In this document: one piece after another, positions 1 through 10,279 of the stretch
How the letters are laid out: each line of letters begins with the position of its first letter
Numbering within the stretch: position 1 is the stretch's first letter
Assembly (NCBI RefSeq): GCF_036370855.1
Contig: NC_088102.1
Coordinates: 20,255,001 to 20,319,000, forward strand
Direction: 5' to 3'
Source: Dromaius novaehollandiae
Taxonomy: Eukaryota; Chordata; Aves; Casuariiformes; Dromaiidae
Length of the DNA stretch: 64,000 bases
Notes under the pieces: generated by a model
The model's input: the letters and a program-made list of their open reading frames with translations, nothing else
Told to the model about the DNA's origin: nothing
Database searches by the model: none
Position numbers and translations under genes: made by a program

Positions 1-650
1 CATAGCACACAAAGCTTATTTGCTTTTGCATCCAGGAGACAAAGAAATACTCACAATGGAAGCAACCATCAAAGGAGAAGCAGCCCGTGTGTAAGTCTGC
101 ACACTCAGAACTAGCTGGGATAGGAGCACATGCACAAAAGCCCTTAAAAAATAAAAGGAAAGACTTTCATCACATAAATATTAGTTACACCAAGGTTAAC
201 TATTAGGTCTAGCACACTACATTGCAGACACACAGGAGCAAGAAATAAAACACAGCTGTAGCCAATCATTAACACCCCACTAACAGCCAGAAACTAAAGT
301 TACTGTGTCAAAAGACTAGACAAGCGAGCTCAACCGAGAAACCAAACCGCTCCGCGGCCTGCAATAACCCAGCCGATGCTGGCCCGAGCCCCCCCCCCCC
401 TTCCAGCTGCCCCTGGGGACCGGCCTGTCCCCCGCCCCAGCCCCCTCTGCCCCGGCGAGGCCCTCAGCCGCGCCCACCAGGGCGCAGGGCCAGAGCCGCG
501 CGGCCAGCCAAGAGCGCGGGAGCCGCCAGCCCGCCCGCCCTGGGGCGGGGGGTGCGAGGCCACAGCATAGGGAGCCCCAACGGCCGCTCCCGCCGCCAGC
601 CGGGCCGCAGCGCCCCCCGCAGGGACCCCACGAGCCCCCGCGCTGCTCAC
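1..650 (-). other. Intron 1 of the divergent gene (partial)
   Basis: This runs from the minus-strand donor at 650 to the window edge. The part from 340 to 650 is CpG-island sequence with a C-run near 391-400. Positions 1-330 are AT-rich and show no exon, tRNA or recognisable repeat. Confidence 0.4.
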
Positions 651-790
651 CTCAGCCGCCGGCCAACGCGCCGCCAGCGCCAGCACCCGCCCCTTCCCGT
701 TCCGGCAGAGCAGCGGCAACTCCCCCAAGCCCGAACACCCGCGCGGCCCCCGAGCTAAAATAAGAGGAGGCAGCGGCCCGGCTCCACCCA
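651..790 (-). other. TDP1: First exon of divergent gene, probably non-coding TDP1 exon 1
   Basis: On the minus strand the sequence at 660-645 reads GGCGGCTGAG|GTGAGC, a strong splice donor with the intron beginning at 650. The exon would run leftward from a start within the CpG island near 750-790. No TDP1 protein sequence is visible between 1 and 651, so any coding exons lie to the left of the window. The name rests on the known head-to-head order of TDP1 and EFCAB11 in vertebrates, not on TDP1 sequence seen here. A minus-strand open frame across 330-791 reads straight through the donor and is best explained by the lack of stops in GC-rich DNA. Confidence 0.45.
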
Positions 791-816
791 AGCTGCCCCG
801 CCCCGCCCGCTCCTAG

Positions 817-845
817 CCAATGGCGCGCTTCGAGTCTCAGCCAAT
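817..845. promoter_or_regulatory. Paired CCAAT boxes (NF-Y type sites)
   Basis: Two CCAAT pentamers on the plus strand, at 817-821 and 841-845, are 24 bp apart and sit directly next to a GC-box run at 796-810. CCAAT boxes usually lie 60-100 bp from a start site and work in either orientation, so this pair could serve both divergent transcripts. The ATG at 820 overlaps the first box and is therefore unlikely to be a translation start. Confidence 0.6.
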
Positions 846-879
846 AGGCGCCGACGCTGCCGTTGCTCGACGGGAGCCG

Positions 880-939
880 ATGGCAGCGCGCGGGGCCCGC
901 GGGCGGGCCGGGGGGTCGCTGCTGCCGCGCTGCGGGAGC
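880..939 (+). CDS. EFCAB11: Candidate coding exon 1 of EFCAB11
   Basis: The exon upstream of 2277 must end in phase 0, because the acceptor there is followed by GTT TTT GAA (Val-Phe-Glu). The ATG at 880 opens a frame that reaches a GT at 940/941 (GGGAGC|GTGAGG) after exactly 20 codons, so the splice would be in phase. The candidate peptide begins Met-Ala-Ala-Arg and is rich in Gly and Arg. Against it, mammalian EFCAB11 has a Lys-Trp-Val-Glu type ending just before this junction, and nothing like it is seen here. The donor also lacks AG at the end of the exon. The same frame is open from an ATG at 820, which overlaps a CCAAT box. Exon 1 could instead be one I failed to recognise in this GC-rich DNA. 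It is offered as the best in-phase choice. Confidence 0.35.
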
Positions 940-2276
940 GTGAGGGGCGCCGCCGGGCGAGGGGCGCCGCCGGGCTGGGCCCCTTCTCGCCTCCCCGCCG
1001 GGTGCGGGTGCACGGGGTGGGCGGCCGCGGGGCCCTGCCTGCGCGCCCCTTCCCGGTGGGCTGTGGCGCGGGGGGCGCCTGCTGCTGGACCTGAGGGGCC
1101 TCCGTCCTCCGCGACTGCCGGAGAGCCTTTCCGCCCCCTCAGAGGGGCGGGGGGCATCGAGAGGCGTTAAAGCGGCCCTGGCATCTCCGGCCGCGGCAAA
1201 ACAGTCACGTCCTGGTGATTGGAGTTCATCTAGAAACTCTTCGTTTGACCCCGCTGTCAGTTTAGGGCAGGTGTAGCATTTGCATAATCAGTCATTCAGC
1301 TCCGTGTTAATTGCTGTGTCTGCAGCCCCCGCTAGCGAGTTCACTGCGAGGCAAGTTCAGGAGGGGAGTGGGAGGAAAACAGGTGTGAAATTAATCCAAG
1401 TAAGACATGGGCTACATCAAAGCTGGCTCTAGCTAACGAAATGCACTCTCAGAGCATTTGGGTCTCTTTATACTAATTTATTATCTGCTTGTGACTGCAG
1501 TTAACAAATAATGCAAGTGCCTTGTATCAAAGTGTAATAAAATCAGCAAGCTACACCTAGCAACGTCTTACTGAAACTTGCTTATGTAATTTCCTTAGCC
1601 CTCTTCTGCGGAGTTCTGGTATAACACCGCCTGCAATGCTTCTTCCTGAAGCAGCTCGCAGATATGCTCTTCGATGCTACAAGATAAATGTGAAAACATT
1701 TAATGGTTTATCAATGCTTGCTGAAGCTCTTTTGAGGCTGAAAGCCTCTTATGAGAATTAGCTATTTCTGTATATTGTGTGCTTAATCTTTTATCTAGGT
1801 ATAAAGTACAGAAAGTGTATTTTCTTCTAAAAATAGCTGAGAAAATTTGCTGTTTTTTCCTGTCTGTAGAGTGCCTTCAGTGAGAACTAAATATGCCTGG
1901 CATCTTTCAAGAAAAAAAAAAAAAAAGATCTGGTAGAAACAAAATGTAGTGTCATTTGGTTTCTAGAATTCTGTACCAGGTATACTGGTACAGAATATTT
2001 ACGCGGAAGGCATTCTTTGTTAAGTGCATAAAACAGAAACAGAATATATTGTAACTTATCAAAAATTTAGAATTAAATGGACTAATCATAGTAGTTTCAG
2101 CTGGTGTAGGACAAGGTTCTGACTGAAATAGAACTAATATTCTGTAGCTTGTTTTAAATAGCATAGCTTATTCTGTAAATATCTGTTTTATTTTTCCTGT
2201 AACTATTATTCTAAGTAAAAAAATTTGTGTTTCAGATCAGATTTATTGTTTTTTAATGTAAATAATTTTTTTACAG
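940..2276 (+). other. EFCAB11: EFCAB11 intron 1
   Basis: The first 250 bp are still CpG island; the rest is AT-rich and shows no gene. A 15-base A run lies at 1912-1926. Other possible donors for exon 1 occur here, for example AAACAG|GTGTGA near 1381 and CAA|GTAAGA near 1401, but no open frame with an ATG leads into them in the required phase. The 3' end has a T-rich tract and TTTACAG at 2270-2276. Confidence 0.7.
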
Positions 2277-2372
2277 GTTTTTGAAGCATGTGATGAAGAT
2301 AACAAAGGCTATTTAAGCAGAGAGGACTTTAAAGTTGCCGTAGTAATGTTGTTTGGTTACAAACCCTCAAAG
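2277..2372 (+). CDS. EFCAB11: EFCAB11 exon 2, first EF-hand
   Basis: These 32 codons are in phase 0 at both ends. The acceptor is TTTACAG at 2270-2276 and the donor is AAG|GTATAT at 2373. The exon encodes an EF-hand helix-loop-helix whose loop reads DEDNKGYLSRED, with calcium ligands at loop positions 1, 3, 5, 9 and 12 and the central Gly at position 6. The following helix includes VVMLFGYKPSK. This matches what I know of mammalian EFCAB11 almost residue for residue. EFCAB11 is a small protein of about 160 residues with EF-hands; its cellular role is poorly known, and calcium binding is inferred from this canonical loop. Splice sites, frame and family match together make this the best-supported coding call in the window. 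Confidence 0.95.
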
Positions 2373-5224
2373 GTATATATTTTTATCATTTATGTTCTGA
2401 AGATTCAGCATATATGGATGACTTGTAGAGAACACTCTTTACAGACTGGTCTGTGCTGATTGGAATGGGCTACACTAAATTTGTTAAACAGGAATACTTC
2501 TAGATTCTTAAAGAAATTTTGTTATCTGAGAGCATTTATTTCAAAAGAAAATAATCAAACCACTACCTTTTCTGCTGAGAAGTTATTGCTCTAGACCGTG
2601 ATTAGCAGAAGGATGTACTGTGCAGGTATGAAATAATTGATATACTGAGCTTATTGTAAAGCTGGAGATGAGATCCAAATTACTGTTTCTTACTAGTGAT
2701 GCACTCTGTTTACTTTGTGTTACCATTTGGCAAGAAACTACTGCATGTCATAATAACAAGTGCATATTCTTAAAAGCATAGATATTTTGCGTTTTAAATG
2801 AAAGTTGGGCTTTTTTAGTTATGACAATATAAATGAATAGCTGTATGAAGATATTAAGAAAAGAAAGGTTTATTGAAAGAAACCATGTGTTGCATACTCA
2901 CAGAAAGATAAAGGATAAATCACGTGGCTTAATGCAGTTCTGTAAACTATGTTTCTTCTGTAGTAGTGTAACTGATCTCAAAAAGAGCATAAAGAATACA
3001 TCAGTTATATGTTAAAGCGAAAAAAAACCCTTTTAAATTATAAAAATGTATCTTAGCTGTGCATAAACATTTCCCAAATGAGTTAGGGCCAGATCTGAAA
3101 GTTAGGTTTCTAAATTGAGTCTTAACTGCTGAATTCTGAACACGAAAATGCTCAGCTTCCCCTCACCCTAGATACTGCACTAAATGGCAGACCTCATGCT
3201 AAACTGCACCCTAAACTATAGGCAAGCCCTGCTTTTGATATTAATATGCCTACACATTAAAGCGTGGTTCCTGGCCAGGCTCTGAACTATATTAGTCTCT
3301 CTGGCTTATACCTGCCTGTACTCAGTAGCTGAGAATTAGCTTGTTCTCCTGTTTACATTCTCTGAATGTTTCTCCCAGTAGGAGCAGTCAAAGCATGCTT
3401 ACAGCATTCACACAAGAACTGGTTCTGTGTGTAAGTCACTGATGTCTCCTGCTTGGGAAGAAAATAAAAGTGAAAGACTCCCTGGAGGCAAGAGGATTCA
3501 AGTTTAGATGTTTCTTCCTGAAAAGGTGCTAAGTCACACCTGCTGTCTCTCAAGGCAGGGCTGTGACCACCTGACTGTAGACCATTCTCTCTCTGCAACT
3601 GCACAAGAACGAATTAATGATACTGGTTCCCAGAGCTATTCGGTGGTCTTGTGGTTTTGCTAGCTCCTTAAGTTGTCCCAATTCCAGGAACCGTGACTTT
3701 CTCCAATGACTGATTACTCATTGTGAAATACTGAGAGAGCACTGGATTGACAGACACTTTTCTTCGCTGGTTTGACTAATCTGTATTAACTGTGGGGTAT
3801 GGCACATCCACATCTTTTGTGCTTCACTGTTGGTTAGGCCTTGCAAGTATTTTCTTCAACATTTTGGTGGTCTTAATCCAGTTCTGAGAAACATAGCTTT
3901 CTCTATGCACTAGACAGGAAACAAATGCTGCAGTTAAATTTTGGTTGATAGTATCCAGTTCTTGAGTATTTTAATGTCAATTTTATTTTGTTGTCAAAAT
4001 TACTAAAATCAAAGACTATAGTAACAGCACTTGTATTTCTTCAGAATTCACTAAACCAGTCCTGACACAGCACTTTGAGGAGCTTTGCCAAGAAATAGGA
4101 AATGGTGTGTATGTGTTACTAATTAAGGCAAAATTGTTTCCTAAACCACGGTACACACTAGCATATGTTTGTTAGTAGAAATGGCAGCTGTTTCGCATCA
4201 CCTGCATTTTTAGTAAATTGGTAAATTGCTGCTATGTCATTTTTATAGCTCAGGTTTTTGTTTGTTCTTTAAATAAAAAGTAATGCTAACTTTTCCCACA
4301 AGATGTCACCAAAAAACTCTTTGCTGGAAGAAATGCAAACTAAATTTGAATCACATTCTACTCCACTTGCTTTTTCAAAATCATTTGATGAGATTTAACA
4401 ACATTCTATTCTCATTTTTTATAAAATACTATTTTCATATGGTTATTCTCAGTGGTTCGGAACTTGCTACTGTTTAAAATTAAGCCTTCTGGGACAGGTA
4501 ACTAGGAAAGCATGAAAATGGGAAGAGATAAACCTGATTTTTTGGACTGATACTGTCTGTACCTCTAATAAGTTTATCAGCACATATAAGTCATCATTTT
4601 CTGGAAACTAACAGCATTGTGGAATCATGTTAGTGGGAGATAATATTTTTTTCCTGTAAAATTTGGTTCAGTGGTCCCCTTTGTGCCCAAAATATTTGAA
4701 CTGATCTAAAATGCTCTTATATATCAATAACCATTCAGCTTGCTAAATGCACATTCAGATCTTAAGTGCTTCAAACAGAAAGGGTACTGCAGGAATAGCA
4801 GTTTAAGGTAGAAAAATCTGCTGGCTGATGTAAACCATATCAAAAGTCATCTCATTCAAATGTTTTCATGTCATTGTCCCAGCCAAAGTTTCACTCTGAA
4901 TACTCAGTGCAATATCTAAACAAAAGCACTGTCTACGCTGTACTTAGAAAGCTATGTTGTGCAAGGCCAAAAAGCATGTCCAGCATTTTCCCTGACCCAG
5001 CTCCATATGTTCATATCAGGACACTGGTAGTTTGGCATCTGCTGCTGAACGAGATGCCAGCGGCTTGGCATCCTTAATACAGAAGGGCAGCCTAAGCTCA
5101 GGGCTGCTTATAAATTCCAGCTGCTCTTCTGGCATATTTTACTAAAGCCATCTGAAAACGACTCCCTAGCCTATTTGTCTGCCCAACACAGTCTATGTGA
5201 AACGTGCCGCAGGCCAAATAGATT

Positions 5225-5560
5225 GTGTGGTGTTAGCCTAACTGGCCACAGCATGTTTGGCTGGTCCACTCTCCAGAAAAGGGTGTGCTTAGATTTGTGC
5301 CAAGAGCTGCTACCATGTCATCTCCTCCCACGTCAGTTGTCTCAGCACTGCAACTATGTGCGGTCTTGTATTCTGGCAGCATAGATGCAAGAGTTTGGAC
5401 TGAGGAGCATGTACTCAGTCATGCTAAAAAGCAGTATAAATACAGCCCTAGGTGTACCTCTGTGCTTTCTTGGACATATACTCCCATTCTGCTTAATAAA
5501 TTGGTCAAAGACTTTTTCCAGTAATTTCTTGGTTAGCTACTAATTCAGTTCTGAAAATTA
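5225..5560 (+). mobile_element. Possible solitary LTR of an old endogenous retroelement
   Basis: A TATA box (TATAAATA, 5435-5442) is followed about 60 bp later by a polyadenylation signal (AATAAA, 5495-5500) and then a T-rich stretch, which is the promoter-to-poly(A) order of an LTR. The block is less AT-rich than its flanks. A TGTG start near 5225 could be the left end. No target-site duplication, primer-binding site, polypurine tract or internal retroviral gene was identified, and the right end is uncertain. A chance TATA/AATAAA pair in AT-rich DNA is the main alternative. Confidence 0.35.
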
Positions 5561-6283
5561 TATATTTTTTTCCTCACCTCATTTAGCTTTTTTTTCTTCG
5601 TTCAAAAATATTAGTGAATTTCAGTAACACACTAATCAACATGTAAGTGTCACTCCCATGTTCCTATCAGAAAAAAATGTGAGTTAAGATCCTAATGAAA
5701 GACAATAAAGGAGCAACATAGTACATAACATCAAACAGGGATGGACTGGTTTCAGGATGGTCGTAGGAGAAATTGGATGATGCATACATTTTATTGTTTC
5801 ATTTCCCTTTTTTTAAATCTCTTTAAAAAAATTATTATTTTACACAGTTTTATCATATGAATTTTGATCAAACTAGTTTTCAGGAAATACTTTGATTCCA
5901 ATGTAACTGTTGAAAGAGAAACTTCTTTCTTTGTTTCAAGGAAATCACAAATTTGGATGCTGATTCTCAAAAAAATAATTTTGCATATTATGGTTTTTTT
6001 TGTGCAATTGGACTTCAGTCTGTGTAAAGTTAAGCATGTTTGTTTAAGCATACTGAGTTTAAGATTGGGCTCCTGATTAGGATTTTCTTAGGACCTCTGA
6101 TATATCTAGTTTACTTGGCAAGGAAGAGTTTTTGTAATATTAAAATAAAATCTTTTCTTTCTTAAATACCACAGATGATTTTGCAGTATTACATGTAATA
6201 TTATGATATCAAAATTTAGTTAAGTCACAAACTGTTAGTACAAAATTGAAATCATGTAGGAGTTCACATTGATCACTTCTGTT

Positions 6284-6360
6284 TAAAAAAACAAACAAAC
6301 AAACAAAAAAAAACCCCCACCAACAACAAAAAACACACAAACAAAAAAAAAAACCCAAAC
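6284..6360 (+). repeat. A-rich (CAAA)n simple repeat
   Basis: This tract of A runs broken by C is built from CAAA and CAA units, with CCCCC near 6312. It ends only about 23 bp before the start of EFCAB11 exon 3, leaving a very short pyrimidine tract and little room for a standard branch point. Confidence 0.9.
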
Positions 6361-6383
6361 ATGGTATGTTTCCTCTCTCCCAG

Positions 6384-6429
6384 GTGGAAGTGGATTCAGT
6401 AATGTCTTCTGTGCAACCAGAAAATTCAG
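6384..6429 (+). CDS. EFCAB11: EFCAB11 exon 3, short linker and second (degenerate) EF-hand
   Basis: This 46-nt exon enters in phase 0 and leaves in phase 1. The acceptor is CTCTCTCCCAG and the donor is TCAG|GTAATA. It encodes VEVDSVMSSVQPENS plus the first base of a Gly codon completed by exon 4. Mammalian EFCAB11 has a closely similar I/V-E-V-D-S-V-M-S-S segment at this place. The segment covers the first helix and part of a second EF-hand whose loop lacks a full set of acidic ligands, so calcium binding there is doubtful. Confidence 0.93.
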
Positions 6430-8682
6430 GTAATACACACACACTGAGCTGTCAATGATTTCTATTCCTCTTTCATTCATAATTTTAATAAATCAATAGC
6501 TTAGACTAAAGAGTTTTGAAGAACCTGGTTTAGATTACTGAGAAATGAACTGCTCGAGGCTATTAAAGAGGATCATATGATTTTATTTAGTTTTGGAACA
6601 CTTATAATGGTTTTGTGTTTAGTTTAGTTTGGAATTCACTTTTGAACTTACTCATGCTTCTCAAAGTGGTGTTTCTTAATAGCAACATAATATAATTAGT
6701 GGTGATGATATAGAGAAGTAATTAGTAATTTCCAGTGTTTGAGTTGTTAAGTAATTAAAAAGGGTTTATCAATTTTTTGATACTGTTCCACTGTTTAGCT
6801 GGGTGAATACTGGAGTCTTACACCACAGTTCAATAAACATTTCTTCCTGCGACAGCCCTTCTATTTATACAGTTCTGCTTGTTTTTTCCTGTCCTTATGC
6901 TGCCCTCTCAATTGTACCAGTACATCTGTTTATGGGGCCATGTGGCAAATCATGTTGAAGAACTGATTCATGTAAAAAAATAATGTGGCAAAAAATTGGT
7001 TATTTTTAACAGTAAGTTCCCTGATCCTCTTTTTCACATGACTTCATAAACGTTTGTACTGATACAGCTGAAGGGTGCTGTGAAGGCTGGGTCTGTTTGT
7101 TCTGGCACTGATGTCAAAAGAAAATTCGTTAAACTGTACTCTGACTTGTAAATCTTTCATGTAGGCAAAAATATGGACTGAGTAGTTTACCTGAATTTTT
7201 TCAAGACAGCAACCACATATGAATACCTGATCTAAAAATAGTGAACTAACATATAAAGTTATATTATGGATTTGTTACTAATTGTTTTGATTGGTTTTTT
7301 TAAGATTACCTTTTTGTGTTTAGATGGCTTTACAGCCTGTACTATTAGCACATAAATCACCAGTTCTCAAAGATCAATGAATAGGCGGCACTGTATTACA
7401 GGAATCACTCCAGAAAAGGAAAACTGTATACTATAATTTTCTGGGCTCATATGTTACTCTGAAAGAGAAAAATAAATGGATGGAAAGCTTGTATTGCTTT
7501 TTATGGTTTCTCTTCCATAGTTATCCAATTGAATGGAAAGCTGTTCATGCAAGCAAGTTCAGTATGTTTAAGCAACCTCTGTTATTAAAGAAATTGTGCA
7601 TGTACAGAGCCTAGCAGTTGAAATCAGCATGTCTTTGTATTCCTGGAAACTGAGAGTGTAGTAGTTCTTAATATGTGATTTTTTTCAAGAAGAAATAAGA
7701 AATGAAACACTGGAAATCCATAAGCTTGCAGTTTAAGATTTGAATTGAGACAGCAGGTGGAGCTGAAGGAGCTGTGCTTTTGAACCACTGCAAAAAGAAG
7801 AGAATATGAATAAATCAAAATAAAGAGAAATGCAGAGCTTTTGTTATGTTATTTGATAAAGAAAAATTCCTACAGGATACAGTCACATTGCCTTCTAAAG
7901 AAAATTAAATTCTTTAAAATGAGCATAAAGCATATATTAGAAAGACATATGGAAGAATATTAGAGTCTGCTTACATTTTGAACTGAAGTTACATTTATTT
8001 TTGCCAGAAAATTTCTACAGAAATTTTTATGTCAAGATTTTTGCACACTTCATGGGGAGGCCTGAAGTTTTGGGAGCAGGTTTTTCTTTATTAATTTTTA
8101 CATTTTACTTTGATTTTAGAAGAACCAAATGGTCAGTTAAGACAGAACTTACAAACTAGGTTTGTATTTCAAGTTCTTTCATTTTCAGTTCATTAAAAAT
8201 ATGAGATAAATGTACATATGAAGAGTTTCATACAGTACACAAGAGGAATAACGAACCCACTTTTACTATTCAGTTTTATTAGGAAACTGTATCTGAGGCC
8301 ATAGAGCATCTCAGAGCCTTCACTCACTGCTGGGAATGATACCAGATATATTGTTTATGCTGTATCCTGTGTATCCTTATCTATGGCATGCAAGTACTAT
8401 TGACTTAGGAAAGTTTATGTTTCTCTCCAGTTTAAAGAAAGATGAGATGGCAGCTAGCAAGAAGTATAAGTAGACAGAAGCGTTATACTCAAGTCTAAAA
8501 GATACTGAGATATTCGTGTGATCTAACTTTGAGAACCATTATTTCCATTTTTATTTTTGTGTTTATTTATAAAATTAAAATTATTCATAGTTATTTGACC
8601 AGAGTCATGCATATTTTTAAGGAGAAAAAATAAATGAGCTTTTTTTTTGCAGGGAGATTTATTTATGTTTTCTATTTTCTAG
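6430..8682 (+). other. EFCAB11: EFCAB11 intron 3
   Basis: This AT-rich intron of 2.25 kb shows no gene and no repeat I could name. The acceptor is a good polypyrimidine tract ending TTTTCTAG at 8675-8682. Confidence 0.85.
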
Positions 8683-8784
8683 GTATATTACTTGAAAAAT
8701 TTTTAAATCTCATGAGCACAAAGAAGGCTGTGCAGCTATTGGATAGTGAAACAAGGCACATGTTCACAGCTTTTGACATGCAAG
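8683..8784 (+). CDS. EFCAB11: EFCAB11 exon 4, end of EF-hand 2 and start of EF-hand 3
   Basis: This 102-nt exon is phase 1 at both ends. Its first two bases complete the Gly from exon 3. It then reads ILLEKFLNLMSTKK, a link AVQLLDSE, and TRHMFTAFDMQ, which is the incoming helix of EF-hand 3 ending at loop positions 1-3. The donor is CAAG|GTACCT at 8785. Mammalian EFCAB11 has the matching G-I-L-L-E-x-F and H-I-F-T-A-F-D blocks. The frame is also open upstream to an ATG at 8634, but that part lies in the polypyrimidine tract of the acceptor and is intronic. Confidence 0.94.
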
Positions 8785-10188
8785 GTACCTTTTTCTCCTC
8801 TGCTCGATATTATGCATATTAATTTAAATCTAAAATAAATAAGCCAAATAGAATACTTAAAGGAAATAAAATGAAGTTAAAGAGTGTCCCAGATGCTTCA
8901 AAGTGAAGTAACGAAGTAGGAGAGTAACAAAGACCTTGATGATATTTCTGTTAACAAAGTCAGGATCAGTAATCTGCAGGGTTCTAGACAGCAGTTCTGG
9001 GTTGTCTGTTGTGCTGTGAGCTCCTCCAGCTATTAAAACAAATTTCTAGCCAATCGCCGTACATATTTGCTGTTACCACCTCTCATTATTTCTGTTGCTC
9101 ATACCCAGCTATCTCCACTCATTAATTTAGGCCACATGCTCTGCAGATTTCTGTCCCTGGTGATGGCTATAGATCTTTTTACCCATCATGATAGACAAAG
9201 GAAGGGAAACCAAAGCAACAAGGATTTTCTTTAGTTCTCACTGAGAAATAGATGTGGTGATTCTTTTTCATTCCTGCTAGACAGCAAAGAGGATCTCTCT
9301 TCATCAAAATGAAAAAAGGAGAACTTCATCAAGAGCCTCCGAGCTAACAGACATATAGCATTCAGATGATCCTTTCCGTGTTTTTCCCTGACATGAAATA
9401 GGTCTATGGCCCGCGAAAAGTGGGAATGCAGTACATGGCAGATCAGGTACTGGGATGGTCAGATAAGCATCCATTGCAATTTTTTGCCATGAACTAAAAG
9501 TAAATTTTTAAGCATTATCATTTAAGTGAGTTATTTCAAGGAACTTAACCATTTGAAGTGCTGTAAGTGCTTTTGTTTATCTTACTGTCCGTTGCACGCA
9601 AGATGTGATAGCCCTTTTTGAGGTGCTTTATTTTTCAGTTGGATCTCAAAATGAATTGATAGACAAAGTGATCAGTTGATATCATTCTGATATAACATAT
9701 TTAGGAGCTTAAGTTTGCAACTGAATTAATCAGAAGGAAAAATACATTATGAAAGGAAGTTTTTTGAAACAGTGCTCGGAGTAGCTAACAAAGATCTCAA
9801 TAAAAATGATAGATTTGGAATGCAAGTTCACATATTTTAGAGGCTACGTTTTGAAAGTTTTACATTTTCTATTCAAAATCACTATTTTTAAAACTAAAGC
9901 TTTTAAATGTGAGAGTTGTAGATGTTGTGGGCACAGTACTTTTGAACAGAGTTAACAATGGCACAAAGGAATTGCTAGTAAAAAATCCTTCATAGATCCT
10001 TCATCCACTCCCCCTTTTAATGTAGCCATTTCCTAAAATATTTTGCAAGTACAGTAACTTTAAACACTGTATAAGCTTATCAAAAATGTGAATAGATTAG
10101 ATAGCAAGTAAGCATAATCGTATGAATTAGTCCATTTTTAAAGAAACAATTTATATTATTTTTCTCTTTTCTAATTTTGATTTAAAAG
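8785..10188 (+). other. EFCAB11: EFCAB11 intron 4
   Basis: This is a 1.4-kb AT-rich intron with no gene and no recognised repeat. The acceptor is a T/A-rich stretch ending in TTTAAAAG at 10181-10188; its AAAAG end is weak, but the reading frame and homology beyond it are clear. Confidence 0.85.
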
Positions 10189-10279
10189 ACAGAGGATTTT
10201 TGACTTTGGAAGACTTCAAGAAAGTCTTCAATTCCGTTTCTCCAAGATTGTCTGAAAGAATCGTAGTTGAAGCCTTCAG
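10189..10279 (+). CDS. EFCAB11: EFCAB11 exon 5, third EF-hand
   Basis: This 91-nt exon enters in phase 1 and leaves in phase 2. It completes an Asp codon and reads [18 protein letters not shown], then [11 protein letters not shown] and two bases of an Arg codon. The donor is TTCAG|GTAAGA at 10280, close to consensus. With exon 4 it gives the EF-hand 3 loop [12 protein letters not shown], which keeps Asp1, Gly6 and an acidic residue at 12 but has Gln at position 3. Mammalian EFCAB11 has the same [11 protein letters not shown] block. The open phase shows that at least one further exon is needed; in the family it carries EF-hand 4. Confidence 0.94.

Larger units (their letters stand above)
340..1200. 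promoter_or_regulatory. CpG-island bidirectional promoter (EFCAB11 right, probable TDP1 left)
   Basis: Base composition changes sharply to very GC- and CpG-rich between about 340 and 1200, while both flanks are AT-rich. Inside lie a run of GC boxes at 796-810, further GC boxes near 540-550 and 1144-1153, and two CCAAT boxes at 817-821 and 841-845. No convincing TATA box was seen. A leftward splice donor (650/649) and rightward exons downstream flank the island, which fits a head-to-head gene pair sharing one housekeeping-type promoter. In mammals EFCAB11 and TDP1 are arranged head-to-head, which supports this reading. Exact transcription starts cannot be read from sequence; from the CCAAT spacing they are probably near 750-790 on the minus strand and 890-930 on the plus strand. 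Confidence 0.85.
2373..6383 (+). other. EFCAB11: EFCAB11 intron 2
   Basis: This AT-rich intron of about 4.0 kb has no other gene. It contains a possible solitary LTR (about 5225-5560) and a CAAA/A-rich tract just before the acceptor (6284-6360). Open frames at 3353-3604 (-), 4868-5077 (+) and 5791-6051 (-) have no recognisable domain and no splice context. The acceptor is CTCTCTCCCAG at 6373-6383. Confidence 0.85.

Noticed and set aside
330..791. A 153-codon minus-strand open frame.
   Set aside because: It lies wholly in the CpG island and reads through a strong splice donor at 650. Its composition (Gly, Ala, Arg, Pro) is that of GC-rich DNA without stops.
820..1170. A 116-codon plus-strand open frame starting at the ATG at 820.
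   Set aside because: The ATG overlaps a CCAAT box and probably lies upstream of the transcription start. Only the part 880-939 is kept as a candidate exon.
3090..3660. A less AT-rich stretch with phrases reminiscent of reptile repeats.
   Set aside because: I could not match an ordered series of blocks to any family, so it is left as intron.
8634..8822. A 62-codon open frame covering EFCAB11 exon 4.
   Set aside because: Its ends are intronic: it includes the acceptor's pyrimidine tract upstream and passes the donor downstream. Only 8683-8784 is coding.
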